NCBI GenBank assembly: GCA_024278285.1
Contig: JAJRTM010000719.1
Location: 1 to 7,533, forward strand
DNA from: Planctomycetota bacterium
Lineage (GTDB): Bacteria; Planctomycetota; Planctomycetia; Planctomycetales; Planctomycetaceae
DNA length: 7,533 nt
Reading direction: 5' to 3'
Below the pieces are notes generated by a model. The model saw nothing but the letters and a program-made list of their open reading frames with translations. It was not told where the DNA came from and did not search any database. Positions 1-6,140 of this stretch are shown here, piece by piece. Every line of letters begins with the position of its first letter. Positions within the stretch are counted from its first letter, which is position 1. A program made the position numbers and the translations under genes.

Positions 1-24
1 AGACTTGAAATCCTTAAACGCCAT
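1..24 (-). CDS. 5' end of an unidentified gene running off the left edge
   Basis: On the minus strand an ATG at 24-22 opens a frame reading MAFKDFKS to the window edge. A second in-frame ATG lies two codons upstream at 30-28. The downstream ATG is preferred because an AGGA at 33-30 sits 5 nt before it, a good Shine-Dalgarno position. Only eight codons are visible, so neither the product nor the reality of the gene can be established. It would be transcribed in the same direction as the ceramidase-like gene, about 310 bp downstream of it. Confidence 0.35.
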
Positions 25-332
25 GGTCATCCTAACCGTTACCTGGGGGGACAAATAAAGAGAGTATCATGGGAACAAAAACCATCCCATTCAAGAACAG
101 ACATTTTACCCCACAACCCCAACATTTTAACAGCCCAGTGTTACCCTCCCTGGTTTATAAGATATGAAGTCTCCACAGTGATTCCTTTCACTGCACTCAT
201 CTTAACCTACACACACATTGTCAACTGAGATTAGAACAGGAAGCCAGAACAGCTTTTCCAGTATTCGCTTGAATATCGCGGCGTCACCACGGGCTTTTTT
301 GTGTAATTTGACGTTACTGTCGAAGTATGAAA
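25..332. other. Non-coding stretch between the left-edge gene and the ceramidase-like gene
   Basis: I see no convincing gene here. On the plus strand frame 1 stays open from base 1 to about 228, but it has no usable start codon and its translation resembles nothing I know. Two small perfect hairpins are present: CAGTGA-TTCCTT-TCACTG at 176-193 and TATTC-GCTT-GAATA at 262-275. The second lies about 60 nt past the ceramidase-like stop codon. Neither is followed by a T-run in a direction that would make it an obvious rho-independent terminator. A C/G-rich patch with six Gs lies at 45-50, in the probable leader of the left-edge gene. Confidence 0.5.
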
Positions 333-1730
333 CTATTGCTGAACTTGTTTTACAAGGCGATGGACGGTTTCTGCGATGCGGTCTTCGATATCGCCTGCCC
401 AGCGGAAGGCGGGTCTGCCGTATTCGTACAGGTTTGAACCACCTTCGTATCCCCCTTCGCCCCAAACACGCCTGGAAGGAATGTACGAAATCATATCGTC
501 AGCATAGCCACAAACCCAGGTGCCGGGACCGAACTCCTTTTTGAAACGGATCGCAAAATCGACAACCGTTTCTGCCCCCATGCCGATAACGAGCATTTCA
601 TTTCCCAATTGCCAGGCGTGAATGGGATACGGATAGCTGGGCGAAAATGTTTCGCCCTGATCCAGTTTCCCCAGCATGCGAGTTGCCCAGCGGGCGCGAA
701 TTCGGTTTTTATCTTTGACGAGCCGCTCAAGTTCTTCACGCTGCACAACTTTCAGGTAAGAAAGTTCGACATACTCAAAGGCAGTGCGAAGTTTTGACGA
801 AACAGGTTGAAGCGGTTGTTTCAATGCCTCTTTGACACCTTCTGCAAGCATCATTCCATATTTTTCGCATAGCTCGACTTTACGCCGGGGGAGCGGGTTT
901 TGATCGCCTCCGCAGGTGTTGACGAACATCGCGGTTGCTCCGGGATATTTTTTTTCTAACTCAACCTGTGCAAAGCCGGGGTAATCGCCACACCACTTCT
1001 TAAAGCTGAGCGTTGTTGGATGACAAGCGTAACCAAACAGGATCGCTGCAATTTTTCCATCCGGTCGTGTCACTTTCAAGACAGGGACAGCGTGATCAAC
1101 CGGACCTTTCAGCTTTTCACCTCGCGCGATCATACCGGGAACTTCTGCTTCTTTGTTGTTTCGCCGATTGACTGCAAAAGTCGCTTTTCCTTCTCCCTGA
1201 AAAAGCAACGCCGGCTGGAGATTCGCCAGCGATCTTCCCACCATCGCGACACACTCAGCAACCATTTGCGAAGTGTATTCATCAATAAGTTTTACCTGAT
1301 CGGCATCGACCGGATAGTAATCGATTAAATCATCGCCCAGCCTTGGGCCACAATGATTATGCGAAAACGTCAGCATCACCTGCTCCCGCTTCAAACCATA
1401 CTTTTTCTGCAACTGCTCAAACACGCGATCACTCATTACCTTCGGCACGCCCTGAAAGTCACTTGTGATTAAAACCGCACGGTTTCCATCTGCATCTTCC
1501 AGGGCGAGTCCTTTCATCCATAAATCGTGCAACTTTCCCTCAGGAACACGCCGCGATCCATAACCAGCCAGCCAGACTGCTTTTTCGGGAGTGATGACTG
1601 ACCGGGCGATCCCCGCTTTCCACAATTTTTCCGCCGCTAATACAGATGAATGAGAATGGAAGAGGATGAGCGAACAGAGAAACGTAAAATAAAACAGGCC
1701 GGTTGTAATTACGCGATAACAATGAGGCAT
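333..1730 (-). CDS. Secreted neutral/alkaline ceramidase-like hydrolase, N-terminal domain only
   Basis: The protein matches the N-terminal catalytic domain of neutral/alkaline non-lysosomal ceramidases, zinc amidases that cut N-acyl-sphingosine. Numbering from the upstream TTG at 1742 (469 aa): a hydrophobic signal peptide spans about 11-37 and ends VLAA, so export is likely. SHNHCGP (127-133), CHPT with H241, GGDQNP (278-283), E391 in GMGAETVV and Y420 in YADDMISYIPSRR then follow in the family order. H128 or H130, H241, E391 and Y420 are the likely zinc ligands. The ATG at 1730 (465 aa) is preferred over that TTG because a GGA lies 7 nt upstream. Classical ceramidases are 650 aa or more and carry a C-terminal beta domain that is absent here. 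The true substrate is therefore uncertain: a lipid amide or another amide. The stop is TAG at 335-333. The gene is divergent from tyrA. Confidence 0.85.
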   Translation of the reverse strand: MPHCYRVITTGLFYFTFLCSLILFHSHSSVLAAEKLWKAGIARSVITPEKAVWLAGYGSRRVPEGKLHDLWMKGLALEDADGNRAVLITSDFQGVPKVMSDRVFEQLQKKYGLKREQVMLTFSHNHCGPRLGDDLIDYYPVDADQVKLIDEYTSQMVAECVAMVGRSLANLQPALLFQGEGKATFAVNRRNNKEAEVPGMIARGEKLKGPVDHAVPVLKVTRPDGKIAAILFGYACHPTTLSFKKWCGDYPGFAQVELEKKYPGATAMFVNTCGGDQNPLPRRKVELCEKYGMMLAEGVKEALKQPLQPVSSKLRTAFEYVELSYLKVVQREELERLVKDKNRIRARWATRMLGKLDQGETFSPSYPYPIHAWQLGNEMLVIGMGAETVVDFAIRFKKEFGPGTWVCGYADDMISYIPSRRVWGEGGYEGGSNLYEYGRPAFRWAGDIEDRIAETVHRLVKQVQQ

Positions 1731-1749
1731 TTTTGTGTCCAATCATTCA

Positions 1750-1763
1750 AATGAAATTTCATT
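1750..1763. promoter_or_regulatory. 14-bp perfect palindrome upstream of the ceramidase-like gene
   Basis: AATGAAATTTCATT is a perfect palindrome centred about 26 bp upstream of the preferred ceramidase-like start codon. It lies in the divergent intergenic region shared with tyrA. A dimeric regulator could use it as an operator. It is AT-rich, and one such palindrome is expected roughly every 16 kb by chance, so the functional reading is speculative. Confidence 0.2.
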
Positions 1764-1866
1764 GAAGCCTGAAAAGCGATCTACACTCTACCAATATATT
1801 TGTGTCGGCAATAGTTTCTAAAGTAAAGCCTTTACCGAATCAGGAGTTTTTTAGGACGGTCTCCCT

Positions 1867-1895
1867 TTGCGTAGCAACAATTCCCCAGCTATATT
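1867..1895 (+). promoter_or_regulatory. Candidate sigma70-type promoter for tyrA
   Basis: TTGCGT at 1867-1872 and TATATT at 1890-1895 are separated by exactly 17 bp. This would put the transcription start near 1902 and give a leader of about 50 nt before the tyrA ATG. The match is to the general bacterial consensus; planctomycete promoters are poorly characterised. Confidence 0.4.
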
Positions 1896-1952
1896 ACACT
1901 CGCTGTCGGTCAATCACTTCTCACTTTAACGGATCAAACGCATTGCAGCATT

Positions 1953-2828
1953 ATGAACACTCCGAGCAAACAATCCGAGCCACTTGCAGAGACTCTTCTC
2001 GTGGTCGGTGTCGGGTTACTGGGAGGGTCGATTGCAACTGCCTCACGAGAGCGTGGCCTGGCAAAGCATATCATCGGTGTCGGCAGGTCTGAGCAGCGAA
2101 TCAATCAGGCAATTGCTGCGGGGATTTTGGATGCAGGAACAACTAATTTGGCAAAGGCTGCTGAACAGGCAGACCTGATAATTTTCTGCACGCCGGTTGA
2201 TTGTATTGCCAGAGATGTCATTGCGATCCATCCGCATCTTTCTGAAAGCTGCATTGTTACCGATGTCGGTAGCACCAAAGGGGAAATTTGCCAGCAGGTT
2301 GATACCGCATTGGGTAAAGGAAAACATCAATTCATCGGGTCTCATCCGTTAGCGGGTTCAGAAAAAACCGGATTTGAACATTCCAGTTCTGATCTATTTG
2401 AACAAGCGGCTGTTGTGATAACACCGCAAAGCGAAACACCGGAATCTCGAACAGAGTTACTGGTTCAATTCTGGACTGCGATTGGCGCAAAAATTCATCT
2501 GATGTCCCCTGAAGCTCACGACAAAACATTGGCGATGACTAGCCACCTGCCACATTTGGTCGCTTCCGCACTCGCTGCTTCAGTCAAAGAAAAAGATCTC
2601 CCGTTAGCTGCAACCGGTTATGCTGACACAACAAGAATAGCTGCGGGTGACCCTGAATTGTGGACGTCAATTTTTCTACAAAATTCGACTGCCATGCTGG
2701 AAGCAACTCAGGAATTCCAGCAACAACTCAAAGCGATGATCGAAGCGATCAAGCAAGGTAACCAGGACCACCTTGCCGCACTACTTGAAACCGGCAAGCA
2801 GCAACGGGACAGTTGGAAGAAAAAGTAA
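1953..2828 (+). CDS. tyrA: Prephenate/arogenate dehydrogenase (TyrA), tyrosine biosynthesis
   Basis: This enzyme oxidatively decarboxylates prephenate (or arogenate) with NAD(P)+ on the route to tyrosine, in the cytoplasm. The N-terminal Rossmann fold shows GVGLLGGSIA (19-28), FCTPVD (78-83) and TDVGSTKGEI (103-112). GSHPLAGSEKTG (129-140) carries the expected catalytic H131. The helical C-terminal half has TSHLPH (196-201) and GYADTTRIAAGDPELW (222-237), where R228 matches the family's substrate-binding arginine. At 291 aa it is the compact form, with no fused chorismate mutase and no ACT domain, so tyrosine feedback through an ACT domain is not expected. The usual arginine of the GFRD motif is alanine here (GYAD). 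No clear Shine-Dalgarno precedes the ATG, but the frame and motifs make this start reasonable. The stop is TAA. No aromatic-pathway neighbour is in view. Confidence 0.95.
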   Translation: MNTPSKQSEPLAETLLVVGVGLLGGSIATASRERGLAKHIIGVGRSEQRINQAIAAGILDAGTTNLAKAAEQADLIIFCTPVDCIARDVIAIHPHLSESCIVTDVGSTKGEICQQVDTALGKGKHQFIGSHPLAGSEKTGFEHSSSDLFEQAAVVITPQSETPESRTELLVQFWTAIGAKIHLMSPEAHDKTLAMTSHLPHLVASALAASVKEKDLPLAATGYADTTRIAAGDPELWTSIFLQNSTAMLEATQEFQQQLKAMIEAIKQGNQDHLAALLETGKQQRDSWKKK

Positions 2829-2875
2829 AGCATGCCTGTTTACGCAGTCACCTTTTCCTTACCATTAAATGAATT

Positions 2876-2893
2876 AGGTTCTTCGCAGAACTT
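2876..2893 (+). terminator. Small hairpin after tyrA, possible weak terminator
   Basis: AGGTTCT (2876-2882) and AGAACTT (2887-2893) can pair over seven positions, including one G-U, around a TCGC loop. The hairpin begins about 48 nt after the tyrA stop codon. No U-tract follows, so efficient intrinsic termination is doubtful. It could instead be the outermost part of the adjacent repeat element. Confidence 0.25.
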
Positions 2894-2945
2894 AATGACT
2901 AAAAGAAAAAGAGCCACGGATGAACACGGATTAAACACAGATCAA
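2892..2945 (+). repeat. Left arm of an inverted dispersed repeat with CACRGAT heptamers
   Basis: The arm begins TTAATGACT, passes an A-rich run and GAGCCACGGATGA, and contains three heptamers: CACGGAT at 2915 and 2925, then CACAGAT at 2936. The spacing of 10 and 11 bp is close to one helical turn. The same sequence in inverse orientation forms the right arm at 3264-3318. From memory, repeats resembling this are scattered through intergenic DNA of planctomycetes and some other environmental bacteria. I cannot confirm that here. Confidence 0.7.
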
Positions 2946-3263
2946 TAAAAATGCCACTCAAATAACAACGACATTATTTATGTCAAATGGTAACTATTCA
3001 ATGATGAGTGGCTGGGAATGACGCTTCCTGTTCTGAGAGCAAAGGGTGTAGAATTCCTCTGACTATTCAAGCCTTTCAAATAACAATCTAATCCGAGCCA
3101 CCTCCTCTGAATTGTTACGTCAAATGAATCAATAAGAACTCTTTTTTGTGCCTTGCGTAAATTTTCAAGCTACGGTTTTTGTTACGACTCTCAAAACAAG
3201 CGTTTCCAGCAATGCCACCAGGAAGAAGGGGGCCTATTCTGTCGTTTTGCTTCTGTAGAAGAA

Positions 3264-3318
3264 TTTATCCGTGAAAATCTGTGCTCATCCGTGGCTTTTT
3301 TAAATCTTCAGCCATTAA
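3264..3318 (-). repeat. Right arm of the inverted CACRGAT repeat
   Basis: Read on the minus strand from 3318, this arm starts TTAATGGCTGAAG, then an A-run, then AGCCACGGATGAGCACAGAT and a third CACGGAT. The heptamers occupy 3293-3287, 3283-3277 and 3273-3267, a period of exactly 10 bp. The core AGCCACGGATGA (3296-3285) is identical to 2912-2923 in the left arm. The flanking TTAATG-CT and A-rich parts also correspond, with small gaps. The sequence CCATTAAA occurs on the plus strand both at 3312-3319 and at 2862-2869. Confidence 0.7.
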
Positions 3319-3547
3319 AATAGAGGAAGAACCATGAATTATTTGTCATTGGGCAGAATCTATTAGACGCAAGCCTGCGAAATGCAAACTGATCGACTTT
3401 CAAGATTTTCATTGTTACAATGAGACGCAATAATCTGCTACCCTCAACAGCTTCCTCTGTTTTTTGTATTTGCTGGTAAGGTATCATCTATACGTTAAAC
3501 AACGAATCAATAACCCCTCAGACCAATTCGAAAATCGTGAGAACAAC

Positions 3548-4255
3548 ATGCCATTGCCAAAGCTAAATTGCGTTTTGATCATTATCTTTACTCTTACGCT
3601 TTCTACTTCCGTAACCAATGCTGCAAAGAAGGAGTCAGCGAAGCCACAGTTCAAAACTGTCATATTCGCAGACGACTTCTCAACTCAGAAACTTAGTAAA
3701 GTCTGGAAGGCGTATAAAAGCGAATCGAAAATTGAAAACGGTGTGCTTATCGGATTGAAACCAAAAGACGCCGACCATAATGCAGTCGATTCAGTGACGA
3801 CAAAAGCATATTCAGATGTTGAAGTGTTACTCGATTTTCAGTTTTCGGGCAGTCCACTGTTCGTGATAGCATTCAACGAGCATAAATTCAAAGGGTCACA
3901 TGCGGGACACATTTGCAGAGTCGTTGTGACACCAAAACGAGTTGTCCTGCGCGATGGGAAAACCGGCGTCTTCAATAATGAGATTTTCGAACGGAGGAAA
4001 TCGGGACCGTTAGACAGTAAAACCAAAGCACTACTCAAAACAAAAGAAGTCATAACCAAAGTTAACTTTGAACAGGATAAATGGTACCACCTTTTGGTAC
4101 GTATTCAGGGAGATCGAATGACGTTATTTGTTGATGGAAAGAAAATCAGCGAATTGAAATCAGAAGGGATTGCCCACCAGACAAAAAACAAACTTTCCCT
4201 CGTCACTTCCAAGCAAGCGATGCACTTCGATAATTTCAAAATTACTGCCCCGTAG
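3548..4255 (+). CDS. Secreted DUF1080/concanavalin-like beta-sandwich protein
   Basis: This is a 235-aa exported protein. A signal peptide at 1-26 has a basic/polar start (MPLPKLN), a hydrophobic core (VLIIIFTLTLSTSV) and an NAA cleavage zone. The rest looks like a concanavalin-A-like sandwich of the DUF1080/3-keto-disaccharide-hydrolase or LamG type. It has FADDFS (40-45) near the start, alternating beta strands such as VEVLLDFQFSG (91-101), then WYHLLVRIQGDRMTLFVDGKKI (179-200) and a terminal MHFDNFKI. No catalytic residues can be assigned, so a carbohydrate-related role is inferred from fold resemblance only. The ATG at 3548 is chosen over an in-frame TTG at 3464 because it starts the signal peptide directly and has GAG 6 nt upstream. 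The next gene begins 20 nt after the stop, suggesting co-transcription. Confidence 0.7.
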   Translation: MPLPKLNCVLIIIFTLTLSTSVTNAAKKESAKPQFKTVIFADDFSTQKLSKVWKAYKSESKIENGVLIGLKPKDADHNAVDSVTTKAYSDVEVLLDFQFSGSPLFVIAFNEHKFKGSHAGHICRVVVTPKRVVLRDGKTGVFNNEIFERRKSGPLDSKTKALLKTKEVITKVNFEQDKWYHLLVRIQGDRMTLFVDGKKISELKSEGIAHQTKNKLSLVTSKQAMHFDNFKITAP

Positions 4256-4275
4256 CAGGTCTGGAATTCCAAGGG

Positions 4276-5034
4276 ATGATGGCAGAAAACAACGCGATTT
4301 CAATTGCTCGTCACATCGAAGAGAATGGATTTTCTCTCATCGATAATGTTCTATCACAGGACAAAGTAGATGAGATATGCGAGCAGGTTCGTGATAGTTT
4401 TTCGACTTCCAGCCAATCTGTCCGGCATCGTGATGGCGAAGTGTATGCGGTGCGAAACGTGTTGGAACTGTTCCCGCAAGCTCGCGATCTTTGGCAAACA
4501 GATCGAATCAAGCAGATTCTTGGTGAAATCTTGGGACCGGATTATGGACTCGTGCGCGGTCTTTTTTTCGATAAACCTCCCGATCAAACCTGGGCACTCC
4601 CCTGGCATAAAGATTTGCTCATCGCGGTCAAAGAAGAAACCGTTACTTCTGAACTTATTGAACAAGGTTTGTATTCTCGCCCGAGAATGCGAATTGGCGT
4701 GCCTCACACAGAACCGCCGCTGGATGTTCTGCAATCGATGTTGACGCTGCGGTTTCACCTGGATGATATGACGCCGGATAATGGCCCACTCGAAGTTCTG
4801 CCCGGCTCTCATCACACGGGCAAAAAAATGAAAATGGAAACATTCGATCCGCTTCAGCTTCATTGCCACGCAGGCGATGTTCTGGCGATGAGCCCGCTAC
4901 TTGTTCATTGCAGCGGAAGTTCCACCCCGGAAACAACCCATCATCGACGAATACTACATCTGGAATTCGCCGCCCGGAAAGCGATGCCGGGAAATGTGCA
5001 GTGGTGGGAGTTTTACCCGAGTGATACTCAGTAA
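4276..5034 (+). CDS. Phytanoyl-CoA dioxygenase (PhyH) family Fe(II)/2-oxoglutarate oxygenase
   Basis: The protein belongs to the PhyH family of cytoplasmic non-haem iron oxygenases, which couple 2-oxoglutarate decarboxylation to substrate hydroxylation. In the 252-aa product, WHKD supplies the H111-x-D113 iron-binding pair. The distal histidine is H211 in LLVHCSG, and R224 or R225 is positioned to bind 2-oxoglutarate. The family hallmark NGPLEVLPGSHH spans 169-180 and is followed by HCHAGDVLAMSP. The length is normal for the family and nothing is missing. The substrate cannot be predicted; bacterial members act on varied small molecules. Two adjacent ATGs (4276 and 4279) are possible. AAGGG ends directly before the first, so the second, or a GGA at 4263-4265 serving the first, may be used. 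The gene follows the secreted-protein gene by 20 nt, and the following gene converges from the minus strand. Confidence 0.88.
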   Translation: MMAENNAISIARHIEENGFSLIDNVLSQDKVDEICEQVRDSFSTSSQSVRHRDGEVYAVRNVLELFPQARDLWQTDRIKQILGEILGPDYGLVRGLFFDKPPDQTWALPWHKDLLIAVKEETVTSELIEQGLYSRPRMRIGVPHTEPPLDVLQSMLTLRFHLDDMTPDNGPLEVLPGSHHTGKKMKMETFDPLQLHCHAGDVLAMSPLLVHCSGSSTPETTHHRRILHLEFAARKAMPGNVQWWEFYPSDTQ

Positions 5035-5117
5035 CGTACTGCTTTGTATTGCCTTTCAAGAATGGGCTGATTGCCTTTACTTCTCTTGATCAATACGGCG
5101 ATAAAATTGCTTATTGG

Positions 5118-5149
5118 AAAAAGAAAAGTGACGAAGCTGGTTTCTTTTT
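5118..5149. terminator. A/T hairpin between convergent genes, possible bidirectional terminator
   Basis: AAAAAGAAA (5118-5126) and TTTCTTTTT (5141-5149) are exact inverses around a 14-nt loop. The hairpin sits about 85 nt past the PhyH stop and overlaps the methyltransferase stop codon at 5150-5148, where transcripts from both sides meet. The stem is almost all A-T, so it is weaker than a typical GC-rich intrinsic terminator. Each arm does supply a T-rich tail to the transcript in its own direction. Confidence 0.4.
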
Positions 5150-6014
5150 AGCAAGGGGTTTCCCAATATCTTCCCAATTTTTGAAGGTTCTTCCAGGCAG
5201 ATTCCCCAACAATCCCATGCACCATATTTTTGAAGGCCTGGACTTTTCCGACAGGAATATCTGGGGCATTGGAATTCGTGTCCCTGTCATTCTTGTTGTA
5301 AATGGCATCGTAGTCCGACTGAATGGGTGACGATTCAAAAATCGGTTTGGCTTCTTTTCTGATGGCATGCACCATCATCATCGTGGGAGAATTATTGACC
5401 AGCCCAACACGTTGCTTGACACGAGCAGGATCAACAACCGAATAGAGCTTGATGCTGGAGCTCAATTCGACACTCGGATACGGATGCTTGGCCAGGATGA
5501 CGTCTTGAATTTCAAAGCCGTTTTCCGGTTGAAAGATCCGGTAAAACAGTTCCGGGCTAAATTGATAAAATCCATGCCCCATGTGATTATTAGCCGGGGT
5601 AAAGAAAAAAAAAGAACCGCCCACTTTTAACAAATTCATGCAATTCGCGATCGCAACAGGAAAATTGAAGACATGTTCGAGGGTGCCGCCATCGATCACG
5701 ACATCGTATTTCTGGTGATGCTCAGACGATAATGGCTTACTCATATCGTGAATGATATCGCTGTTTTCGTAATCTGAATAATCGATTGAGTCTACTGATT
5801 CAGAGTCAAACAGTACCTTGAATAATTCATCGACATACTCCTGCTTTTCAAGTGATTTCAGGTTAACCTGCTTTGAAAGTGTCGCTGCAAGTTTTTCTAT
5901 TTCGCGAGGCGAAAAACATTGAGTCTGATGCCCAATCGTCACCACTTGATCAAAACAGGTTCCTTTCGTTTTTGCCTTCGCCATTAAAGAGGCAAACTCA
6001 TAAACAATACCCAT
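5148..6014 (-). CDS. SAM-dependent methyltransferase-like protein of a polysaccharide locus
   Basis: This 288-aa protein resembles class I methyltransferase-fold proteins found in polysaccharide clusters. VVTIGHQ (24-30) sits where the SAM-binding loop should be but lacks the classical GxGxG. DSIDYSDYEN (75-84) with IIHDM follows, then DVVIDGGTLEHVFNFP (104-119, E113 and H114) and VGGSFFFFTPANNHMGHGFYQFSPELF (131-157). The tail, about 200-288, is less conserved and ends in a mixed helical stretch. Acceptor and reaction are unknown; methylation of a glycan is inferred from the neighbouring exporter gene. A longer reading from TTG at 6068 exists, but those 18 residues are encoded partly by a repeat. 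The ATG at 6014 has GGAG at 6029-6026, 11 nt upstream. A nine-T run encodes the FFFF. The gene lies 222 nt downstream of the ABC gene on the same strand. Confidence 0.75.
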   Translation of the reverse strand: MGIVYEFASLMAKAKTKGTCFDQVVTIGHQTQCFSPREIEKLAATLSKQVNLKSLEKQEYVDELFKVLFDSESVDSIDYSDYENSDIIHDMSKPLSSEHHQKYDVVIDGGTLEHVFNFPVAIANCMNLLKVGGSFFFFTPANNHMGHGFYQFSPELFYRIFQPENGFEIQDVILAKHPYPSVELSSSIKLYSVVDPARVKQRVGLVNNSPTMMMVHAIRKEAKPIFESSPIQSDYDAIYNKNDRDTNSNAPDIPVGKVQAFKNMVHGIVGESAWKNLQKLGRYWETPC

Positions 6015-6038
6015 CGTTTTAGATTCTCCAAAAATTCG

Positions 6039-6061
6039 TAGGTTAGGCTTTCCAGCCTGAC
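6039..6061 (+). repeat. REP-like hairpin, left copy of a perfect 23-bp inverted repeat
   Basis: This 23-mer is the exact inverse of 6141-6163. Its core AGGCT-TTCC-AGCCT is itself a hairpin, extending to an 8-bp stem with one G-U pair and a 4-nt loop. A palindromic unit present as a close inverted pair is the layout of REP doublets (REPINs/BIMEs). The copy overlaps the 18-residue upstream extension of the methyltransferase frame. Confidence 0.75.
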
Positions 6062-6062
6062 A

Positions 6063-6082
6063 CAACAATGCTCATATTGTTG
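6063..6082. repeat. Hairpin inside the REP-like pair
   Basis: CAACAAT (6063-6069) and ATTGTTG (6076-6082) form a perfect 7-bp stem with a 6-nt loop, starting two bases inside the left REP-like copy. It adds a further stem to the structure that a transcript spanning 6039-6163 could form. Confidence 0.5.
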
Positions 6083-6140
6083 AGTAGAAATTCTGAGTTC
6101 GCTGGTAAATCGAAAGAGGATCATCCTGGAAACCATCTTC

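Larger units (their letters stand above)
2829..3547. other. Long gene-free interval carrying an inverted-repeat element
   Basis: I see no credible gene in these 719 bp. The dominant structure is a pair of inverted arms (2892-2945 and 3264-3318) listed separately, enclosing about 320 bp. Inside are GACAT-TATTT-ATGTC (2970-2984), nested within GCCACTCA (2953-2960) and its exact inverse TGAGTGGC (3005-3012). TAACAAT (3081-3087) and ATTGTTA (3111-3117) form a further inverted pair. To the right, 3410-3422 is the hairpin CATTG-TTA-CAATG. I could not find a convincing -35/-10 pair for the downstream secreted-protein gene. Confidence 0.6.

Noticed and set aside
1..228. Plus-strand frame open for about 75 codons from the left edge to the TGA near 226-228
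   Set aside because: It has no usable start codon inside the window, its composition and translation do not resemble a protein I know, and a run of this length can arise by chance. It could only be the 3' end of a gene from outside, which I cannot support.
202..465. 87-codon minus-strand frame overlapping the end of the ceramidase-like gene
   Set aside because: Most of it is an arginine-rich out-of-frame reading of the ceramidase-like coding sequence, and the part beyond shows no recognisable motif.
1731..1742. TTG start at 1742 for the ceramidase-like protein
   Set aside because: The ATG at 1730 is only four codons downstream, has a GGA at suitable spacing, and gives a normal signal peptide.
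2892..3318. CRISPR or tandem-repeat array suggested by the CACRGAT heptamers
   Set aside because: There are only three short units per arm at 10-11 bp spacing and the two arms are inverted. There are no repeats of CRISPR length or unique spacers.
3410..3422. CATTG-TTA-CAATG hairpin upstream of the secreted-protein gene
   Set aside because: A 5-bp stem is too short to call a regulator site or terminator, and no T-run follows.
3464..3547. TTG-initiated extension of the secreted DUF1080-like protein by 28 residues
   Set aside because: It would put a polar, charged stretch in front of a good signal peptide. The ATG at 3548 places the signal peptide at the N-terminus and has a nearby GAG.
4354..4869. 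171-codon minus-strand frame inside the PhyH gene
   Set aside because: It is antisense to a gene with all family motifs in order, has no motif of its own, and is a shadow of that gene.
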